Shown in pieces: positions 40,211-45,675 of a stretch of DNA of 45,675 bases (position 1 is its first letter; each line of letters opens with the position of its first letter). The stretch is from positions 1-45,675 of the forward strand of contig JAUQYB010000008.1 of assembly GCA_030837825.1 (NCBI GenBank), given 5' to 3'. The position numbers and the translations under genes are program-made. The notes beneath the pieces were generated by a model. The model was not told the DNA's origin and searched no databases. It saw only the letters and a program-made list of their open reading frames with translations. This stretch comes from Albidovulum sp. (lineage in GTDB: Bacteria > Pseudomonadota > Alphaproteobacteria > Rhodobacterales > Rhodobacteraceae).

Positions 40211-41331
40211 CCGGCCTCCCCTCCCCGCTCCTCGACCATTGCCCGGAGACGCTGCCGGCGGCGGCCTACCACGATCCGGAATGGTTCGCGCGGGAAGAAA
40301 AGGCGATCTGGCGGCGGAACTGGGTGCATGCCGGGCGGCTCGACGACCTTCCCTGCGGCACGATGCGGCGGGCGGAGGTGGCCGGGCAGAACCTGATCCT
40401 CTGCCGCGACGGCGCCGGTCGTGTCACCGCCTTCCACAACACCTGCCGTCACCGCGGCGCCGAACTTTGCCCGGTGGCCGAGAAACCTCTGGGCCGGCTC
40501 ATCACCTGCCCCTATCACAACTGGGCCTACGACACCTCGGGCCGGCTTGTCTCCACCGCCTTCGCCACCCCGACGGCGGATTTCACCAAGGCCGACCACG
40601 GGCTCTTTCCGGTCCATGTCCGCGACTGGAACGGGTTTCTCCTCCTCTGCCTCGCCGACACCCCGCCCGACTTCCGGCCCGATCTCGGGACGGATGCGCT
40701 CGACAACTGGGCGATGGCCGGGCTGCGCACCGGGCACCGGCTGGTCAGGGAGCTCGACTGCAACTGGAAGATCTTCTGGGAAAACTACAACGAATGCCTG
40801 CACTGCCCGGGCATCCACCCGGAGCTGTGCGACATGGTTCCGATCTACCGTCGGGGCGTGATGGCCGCGAACGAGGCGCCGGGCTGGACGGCGGACGCGC
40901 CCGCAGGCCCCGTGCTGAAGGAGGGCGCGCGAAGCTGGACCATGACCGGCGCGCCCTGCGGACCGGAATTTCCCGGCCTCACGGAAACCGAGCGCGAACG
41001 CGGCTTCACCTTCGTCACGCTCTATCCCACGATGTTCGTCGTGGCCCATGTCGACTATGTCCGCGCCGTCACCGTCACGCCGCTTGGCCCCGAACGCACG
41101 CGGCTGACCGCAGACTGGCTTTTTTCCGACGAAACGCTGGCCCAGCCGGGGTTCGATGCCGCCGAGGTCGCGCGATTTGCCGCGCTCGTCCTCGATCAGG
41201 ATGGGGCGGCCTGCGAGATCAACCAGCGCGGGCTGAAATCCGAACGCTTCGCCAGCGGCCGGCTGATGCCGCAGGAATTCGACATTCTGAGGTTCCACGA
41301 CTGGGTGCGGGGGCAGATGGATTCCGCCTGA
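40207..41331 (+). CDS. Rieske non-heme iron oxygenase alpha subunit (first)
   Basis: The 374-residue protein has an N-terminal Rieske domain with ligands C80, H82, C101 and H104 (NTCRHRGAEL and TCPYHNWAYD) and a catalytic domain with mononuclear iron ligands H199 and H204 in WENYNECLHCPGIHPELC. This pattern resembles the glycine betaine/stachydrine/carnitine oxygenase group (GbcA-like), which hydroxylate N-methyl or quaternary ammonium compounds. It starts inside the aminotransferase stop (4-bp overlap) and ends 10 bp before a second, distinct Rieske gene. No reductase is visible in the window. Confidence 0.88.
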   Translation: MTGLPSPLLDHCPETLPAAAYHDPEWFAREEKAIWRRNWVHAGRLDDLPCGTMRRAEVAGQNLILCRDGAGRVTAFHNTCRHRGAELCPVAEKPLGRLITCPYHNWAYDTSGRLVSTAFATPTADFTKADHGLFPVHVRDWNGFLLLCLADTPPDFRPDLGTDALDNWAMAGLRTGHRLVRELDCNWKIFWENYNECLHCPGIHPELCDMVPIYRRGVMAANEAPGWTADAPAGPVLKEGARSWTMTGAPCGPEFPGLTETERERGFTFVTLYPTMFVVAHVDYVRAVTVTPLGPERTRLTADWLFSDETLAQPGFDAAEVARFAALVLDQDGAACEINQRGLKSERFASGRLMPQEFDILRFHDWVRGQMDSA

Positions 41332-41341
41332 GGAGGAGAGG

Positions 41342-42559
41342 ATGACCGCCATCGGAAAACCGATCATGGTGCCGGACGACTGGGACCGCCGCGGCCTGCC
41401 GGGCTGGACCTACCATTCCAGGGCGCTGTTCGAGCTTGAGCGGCGCGAGGTCTTCCTCAACCACTGGCAGGTCGCCGGCCATGTCAGCGACATCCCGGCG
41501 CCCGGCGACTGGCTGACCTTCGATCTGCTGGGCGAACGTGCGCTGATCGTCCGCGGCCGCGACGGCGTGGTGCGCGCCTTCCACAACCTCTGCCGCCATC
41601 GCGGCGCGCGGGTCGTCGACGGGCCGTCGGGCCACTGCAAATCGGCAATGGTCTGTCCGTTCCACGGCTGGGTCTACAACCTCGACGGCAGCCTCAGGGG
41701 CGCCGCCCGGCCCGAAAGCTTCGGCGGCATGGATCGCGCGGACTTCGGGCTGAAGCCGGTGGAGATGGAAATCTGGCACGGCTTCCTGTTCCTGCGCTTC
41801 CTGCCCGGTCCGCAGCCCCCGGTCGCGGACCTTCTGCAGCCGTTCGGGGCCGACTTTGCCGCCTACCGCGCGGCCGACCTCCTGCCGGGCGACCCACGCG
41901 GCCGGACCACGACCACCCTGCCCGTCAACTGGAAGTCCGTCCGCGATGTCGACAACGAGGGCTATCACGTCGCGATGGCCCACCCGGCCTTGCAGGACCT
42001 CTATGGCCGGAGCTATCGCGACATGGTCTATCGCGGCGGACTTTCGCATTCCTGCGGCTCCTTCGGCGAAACCGCCGGACGGCTCTGGTCGGTGCGCAAC
42101 TACCTGAAATTCACCCCCCGGCCGGGACATCTTCCGCCCCGGCTGCGGCAATCCTGGACCTACTACGGGCTCTTTCCCAACACCGTCTTCGCCTTCACGC
42201 CCGAGGGCGCGCAGTTCTATCACGACATTCCGCGCGCGAAGGACGAAACCCGCGTGGACGGGCGGCTCTACCGGCATCCGCACGAAACCCGCGCCACCCG
42301 CGCCGCGCGCTATCTCGCCACCCGGATCGACCGGGCGACCTCGGTCGAGGACCAGCAGTTGTCGATCTGGTCGAACGAATCGATGAAATCGACCGCTTTC
42401 GACGATTTCCACCTGTCAGACCTGGAATATGGGGTGCGCGCGCATCACGACGAAATCCGCCGCCTGCTTCCGGTCACTCGGCTGGACGACGCCCCGGACG
42501 AAGACCGGATAGACCTGCTGAATGAAGATTTGCGTAGCGCCGGCACAAATCTTGCCTAA
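41342..42559 (+). CDS. Rieske non-heme iron oxygenase alpha subunit (second)
   Basis: The 405-residue protein has Rieske ligands C84, H86, C105 and H108 (NLCRHRGARV and VCPFHGWVYN) and iron ligands H209 and H214 in VRDVDNEGYHVAMAHPALQD. It differs from the preceding Rieske protein throughout the catalytic domain, so it is not a recent duplicate. The C-terminal region (EDQQLSIWSNESMKSTAF) is typical of ring-hydroxylating and quaternary-amine oxygenases. GGAGGAGAGG directly precedes ATG 41342. The two may act in sequence on one substrate or form a mixed oligomer; sequence alone does not decide. Confidence 0.88.
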   Translation: MTAIGKPIMVPDDWDRRGLPGWTYHSRALFELERREVFLNHWQVAGHVSDIPAPGDWLTFDLLGERALIVRGRDGVVRAFHNLCRHRGARVVDGPSGHCKSAMVCPFHGWVYNLDGSLRGAARPESFGGMDRADFGLKPVEMEIWHGFLFLRFLPGPQPPVADLLQPFGADFAAYRAADLLPGDPRGRTTTTLPVNWKSVRDVDNEGYHVAMAHPALQDLYGRSYRDMVYRGGLSHSCGSFGETAGRLWSVRNYLKFTPRPGHLPPRLRQSWTYYGLFPNTVFAFTPEGAQFYHDIPRAKDETRVDGRLYRHPHETRATRAARYLATRIDRATSVEDQQLSIWSNESMKSTAFDDFHLSDLEYGVRAHHDEIRRLLPVTRLDDAPDEDRIDLLNEDLRSAGTNLA

Positions 42560-42599
42560 GGTTCACAAAAAGGCGCAGACCAACGGGAGAGATACAGCG

Positions 42600-43703
42600 A
42601 TGCCCAAACTCACGCGAAGAACCGCCCTGACCGCGCTCGGCGGCGCGCTTGCCCTGCCCTACGTCCGCCCCTCCTGGGCGCAGGCGGGCACGGTCAACGT
42701 CTACAACTGGGCCGACTACATCGGCGAGACGACGGTCGCCGACTTCGAGGCGCAGACCGGGATCGGCGTCGTCTACGACACCTATTCCTCGGCCGAGGAG
42801 ATGCAGGCGAAGATGCTGGCGGGATCGACCGGCTACGACGTGGTGGACCATGCGGGTATCGACATGCCGCGCGCCATCGCCGCGGGCATCTATGAGAAGC
42901 TCGACAAGGCGCTGCTTCCCAACTGGAAGAATCTCGATCCGGAAATCCTCCGCATCCTGTCGGGCTGGGATCCCGAAAACGCCTACGGAATGCCCTACAT
43001 GTGGGGCTCGGTCGGCTTTGCCTTCAACGTCGACATGGTCAAGGAACGCATCCCCGATGCCGACATGACCTCGATGGACCTGATCTTCAAGCCCGAGAAC
43101 GCGGCCAAGCTCGCCGATTGCGGCATCTCGATCCTCGACAGCCCGACCGACATCATGCTGATGGTTCTGAAATACCTCGGGCTCGACGGCGACACGACCA
43201 ATCTCGACGACTACCAGAAGGTCGTCGAGGCGTTCAAACCGGTGCGCCAGTACATCCGCACCTTCGACAACACCAACTACCTGAACGCCATCCCGAACGG
43301 CGAGCTTTGCGTCATCAACAGCTGGTCGGGCGACTACGCCACCGCCGCCGGCCGCGCCGCCGAGGCCGGAATCGAGATGAATCTGGCCTATTTCGTGCCG
43401 AAGACCGGCGCGCCGGCCTGGGTGGACTGCCTGTGCATCACCGCCGACGCGCCGAACCGCGACAACGCCTACAAGTTCATGGACTTCATGATGCAGCCCG
43501 AGGTCGCGGCCGGATGCACCAACTTCACCTACTATGCCAACGCCAATGTCCCCGCGCGCGAATTCGTGCTCCAGGAGATCCTCGACGATCCGGCGGTCTA
43601 TCCGGACGCCGAGACGGTCGGCCGGATGTGGGCGCCCAAGCCCTTCAGCGAGGAGCAGGACCGGGCGATGACCCGCGCCTGGCAGGAGATCAAGTCGGGC
43701 TGA
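42600..43703 (+). CDS. Polyamine-type ABC transporter substrate-binding protein (PotD/PotF-like)
   Basis: The 367-residue binding protein begins MPKLTRRTALTALGGALALPYVRPSWA, a signal peptide with a twin-arginine pair. VNVYNWADYIGETTVADFEAQTGI is the classic opening of PotD/PotF receptors, and YDTYSSAEEMQAKMLAGSTGYDVV and PYMWGSVGFAFNVDMV follow it. These receptors bind putrescine or spermidine, but relatives take other cations and amines. Because Rieske and aminotransferase genes precede it in the same run, its ligand is probably their substrate. ATG 42600 follows GGGAGAGATACAGCG; 40 bp separate it from the Rieske gene. Confidence 0.9.
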   Translation: MPKLTRRTALTALGGALALPYVRPSWAQAGTVNVYNWADYIGETTVADFEAQTGIGVVYDTYSSAEEMQAKMLAGSTGYDVVDHAGIDMPRAIAAGIYEKLDKALLPNWKNLDPEILRILSGWDPENAYGMPYMWGSVGFAFNVDMVKERIPDADMTSMDLIFKPENAAKLADCGISILDSPTDIMLMVLKYLGLDGDTTNLDDYQKVVEAFKPVRQYIRTFDNTNYLNAIPNGELCVINSWSGDYATAAGRAAEAGIEMNLAYFVPKTGAPAWVDCLCITADAPNRDNAYKFMDFMMQPEVAAGCTNFTYYANANVPAREFVLQEILDDPAVYPDAETVGRMWAPKPFSEEQDRAMTRAWQEIKSG

Positions 43704-43749
43704 ACCGGCGCCTTCCGTTTCCGGCCACCACTCAGACGGAGAGACCGCC

Positions 43750-44913
43750 TTGTCCGACCCTGCCCGTGCCGCCGCGAATGTCGCGGCCTTTCCCGCCGCC
43801 GCTTCGGCCAAGGCGGCGAGGGCCGCGCCCTTCATCCGCATCGAGCACATCACCAAGCGTTTCGGCACCTTCACGGCGGTCTCGGACGTCAGCCTGGAGA
43901 TCCAGAAGGGAGAGAACTTCTCCCTTCTCGGCGGCTCGGGCTGCGGCAAGACCACGCTTCTCAGGATGCTCGCCGGTTTCGAAGACCCCACCGAAGGCCG
44001 CATCTTCATCGACGGGCAGGACATGACCGACCTGCCGCCCTACGAGCGCCCGGTGAACATGATGTTCCAGTCCTACGCGCTTTTCCCGCACATGACCGTG
44101 GAGAGAAACGTGGCCTACGGGCTGAAGCACGAGGACATGACCGCCGCCCAGCGCACCGACCGGGTGCGCGAGATGCTGGCGCTGGTGCAATTGACCGACT
44201 TCGGCCATCGCAAGCCGCACCAGATTTCCGGCGGCCAGCGCCAGCGCGTGGCACTTGCCCGCGCGCTGGCCAAGCAGCCCAAGCTCCTCCTGCTGGACGA
44301 GCCGCTTGCCGCGCTCGACAAGAAGCTGCGCGAACACACCCAGTTCGAGCTGATGGACATCCAGGAAAAGACCGGCACCACCTTCATTGTTGTCACCCAC
44401 GACCAGGAAGAGGCGATGACGCTGTCGTCCCGCCTTGCGGTCATGGACAAGGGCCGGATCATGCAGATCGGCAGCGCGACCGACGTCTATGAATATCCCG
44501 GTTCGCGCTTCGTCGCCGGCTTCATCGGCTCGATCAACTTCCTCGACGCCACGGTGCGCGCGGCAACCGGCGAGACGACAACCGTCGACGTGCCCGAGTT
44601 CGGCGGCACCGTCACCGCCCGTGCCATTCCGGGCCTGGTGCCGGGACAGGCGATCACGCTGGCGATCCGCCCCGAGAAGATCCAGCTCGCCCGCAGCCGC
44701 CCCGAAGGCGCCAACACCTTCGCCGGAACGGTCGAGAATCTGGCCTATTTCGGCAAGGACAGTCTCTATCGCATCAAGCTGCCCTCGGGCCGCGTCCTCT
44801 CCGTCAACTCGGTCAATGCCCGGCGGGCGGGCGAAAACGAACGCGTCGCCGACTGGGAAGATGCGGTCTTCCTGGCCTTCGATCCCGCCGCCGCGATCCT
44901 TCTGAAGGACTGA
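43750..44913 (+). CDS. Polyamine-type ABC transporter ATP-binding protein (PotA-like)
   Basis: The 387-residue ATPase has an Ala-rich N-terminal extension of about 28 residues, Walker A LLGGSGCGKTTLLRMLAGF, a Q-loop in NMMFQSYALFPHM, the signature ISGGQRQRVALARAL, Walker B LLLLDEPLAALDKKLRE, and a C-terminal TOBE domain (about 290-387: LAIRPEKIQLARSR, AGTVENLAYFGKDSLYRIKLP). The start is TTG 43750 after GGAGAG; it is unusual but has no better alternative close by. It energises the importer formed with the binding protein and permeases. Confidence 0.9.
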   Translation: MSDPARAAANVAAFPAAASAKAARAAPFIRIEHITKRFGTFTAVSDVSLEIQKGENFSLLGGSGCGKTTLLRMLAGFEDPTEGRIFIDGQDMTDLPPYERPVNMMFQSYALFPHMTVERNVAYGLKHEDMTAAQRTDRVREMLALVQLTDFGHRKPHQISGGQRQRVALARALAKQPKLLLLDEPLAALDKKLREHTQFELMDIQEKTGTTFIVVTHDQEEAMTLSSRLAVMDKGRIMQIGSATDVYEYPGSRFVAGFIGSINFLDATVRAATGETTTVDVPEFGGTVTARAIPGLVPGQAITLAIRPEKIQLARSRPEGANTFAGTVENLAYFGKDSLYRIKLPSGRVLSVNSVNARRAGENERVADWEDAVFLAFDPAAAILLKD

Positions 44914-44916
44914 GCG

Positions 44917-45675
44917 GTGGTCGGGGCCCACACCGATACCCTGTTGCAGCGCTGGTTCAACCGGCGGGGCTGGATCAACATCACCATCGCCACGCCCTAT
45001 GTCTGGCTGGTGCTGTTCTTCCTTCTGCCCTTCGTCATCGTCATCGCGATGAGCTTCGCCACGCGCACGCCCACCGCGCCGCCCTTCTCCTTCGGCGGCG
45101 AGAACCCGGTTCTGAACACCGCCCACTATGCCCGGCTCGTCCAGGATGACCTCTATATCCGCGCCTATCTCACCTCGATCGTGAATGCGGGCTTCGCCAC
45201 GCTGCTCTGCCTGCTGATCGGCTATCCGATGGCGCTCGGCCTCACCCGCGTCACGCCGGCCTGGCGCAATGTGCTCTTGATGCTGGTGATCCTGCCGTTC
45301 TGGACCTCGTTCCTGCTCCGCGTCTATGCCTGGATGGGGCTGATGGGATCGAATAGCTGGTTCAACAAGCTCCTGACCGCAGGCTGGAACTGGCTGGTGC
45401 CGGCCGACTGGGCGCTCAAGTCGGTCCCGATGATGAACACGAACTTCGCCGTCGTCCTGGTCATGGTCTATTCCTACCTGCCATTCATGATCCTGCCGCT
45501 CTACGCCAACCTGGAAAAGCTCGACCGGACGCTCGACGAGGCGTCGATGGACCTCGGCTCGCGCCCGTTCCGGGTGTTCCTCGACATCACCCTGCCGCTC
45601 TCCGTCCCCGGGATCATCGCCGGCGGGCTTCTGGTCTTCATCCCGGCCTCGGGCGAGCTGATCATCCCCTCGCTC
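44917..45675 (+). CDS. Polyamine-type ABC transporter permease (PotB/PotH-like), 3' partial
   Basis: A GTG at 44917, 3 bp after the ATPase gene, opens a frame that stays open to the window end (253 codons). It reads membrane segments such as TPYVWLVLFFLLPFVIVIAM, SIVNAGFATLLCLLIGYPMA and VLLMLVILPFWTSFLLRVYAW, then MVYSYLPFMILPLYANLEKLD and the EAA motif LDEASMDLGSRPFRVFLDITLPLSVPGIIAG. These are the signatures of PotB/PotH. The second permease (PotC/PotI-like) is expected just downstream. No stop is reached, so the C-terminus is outside the window. Confidence 0.9.
   Translation, partial: MVGAHTDTLLQRWFNRRGWINITIATPYVWLVLFFLLPFVIVIAMSFATRTPTAPPFSFGGENPVLNTAHYARLVQDDLYIRAYLTSIVNAGFATLLCLLIGYPMALGLTRVTPAWRNVLLMLVILPFWTSFLLRVYAWMGLMGSNSWFNKLLTAGWNWLVPADWALKSVPMMNTNFAVVLVMVYSYLPFMILPLYANLEKLDRTLDEASMDLGSRPFRVFLDITLPLSVPGIIAGGLLVFIPASGELIIPSL

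Noticed and set aside
1..45675. CRISPR arrays, tRNA or rRNA genes, transposases, integrases
   Set aside because: Gene-free gaps are short and none shows spaced repeats, cloverleaf sequences or mobile-element genes.

Overview
The window is chromosomal-type DNA from a GC-rich (by eye about two-thirds GC) alphaproteobacterium, most likely a denitrifying member of the Rhodobacterales (Paracoccus/Rhodobacter/Rhodovulum-like). This rests on the carboxynorspermidine route to spermidine, a nosCRZDFYLX-type nitrous oxide reductase cluster with a Tat-exported NosZ, dense 1-4 bp gene overlaps, and intergenic palindromes of a style seen in that order. No tRNA, rRNA, CRISPR, insertion sequence or prophage genes were seen. 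Almost all of the DNA is coding; the largest gene-free stretch is about 310 bp.

Layout. 1-3112 (+): the end of a membrane-anchored protein with a winged-helix-like tail, then nspC and carboxynorspermidine synthase. 3132-7931 (-): gabT, an aldehyde dehydrogenase, a butyrate-kinase-like and a phosphotransbutyrylase-like gene, with a divergent XRE-cupin regulator (8078-8656, +). 8689-17268 (-): a seven-gene operon of hydantoinase/oxoprolinase A and B subunits plus a complete branched-chain-type ABC importer, with a divergent AraC regulator and two direct-repeat putative operators between them. 18551-27735 (-): nosC-nosR-nosZ-nosD-nosF-nosY-nosL-nosX, preceded by an FNR/NNR-type box. 27924-28378 (-): a class V aminotransferase pseudogene with a large internal deletion. 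28419-29336 (-) and 29456-35496 (+): a LysR regulator divergent from gcdH, a fused alpha-beta oxo-acid dehydrogenase E1, a FabD-like acyltransferase and an ALDH7-type semialdehyde dehydrogenase, closed by a terminator. 35657-36733 (+): a lysine/saccharopine dehydrogenase family gene. 36891-37967 (+): a cysteine synthase. 37992-38675 (-): a BetI-like TetR regulator. 38861-45675 (+): a class III aminotransferase, two Rieske oxygenases and a PotD/PotA/PotB-type importer that runs off the end.

How they fit. Most of the window is catabolism of nitrogen-containing compounds, each module having its own divergent regulator. The 29-37 kb block reads as lysine breakdown: lysine to aminoadipate semialdehyde (35657 gene), oxidation to aminoadipate (ALDH7), then 2-oxoadipate to glutaryl-CoA to crotonyl-CoA (E1 plus GcdH). 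The best candidate for something undescribed is the E1-acyltransferase pair. It sits where a 2-oxoadipate dehydrogenase would be expected, but no E2 or E3 gene is present. The FabD-like partner keeps its Ser/His pair but has Met in place of the Arg that binds malonyl carboxylate. The second candidate is the TetR-controlled aminotransferase/double-Rieske/Pot-transporter locus, which looks like a complete pathway for an unidentified imported amine or quaternary ammonium compound.
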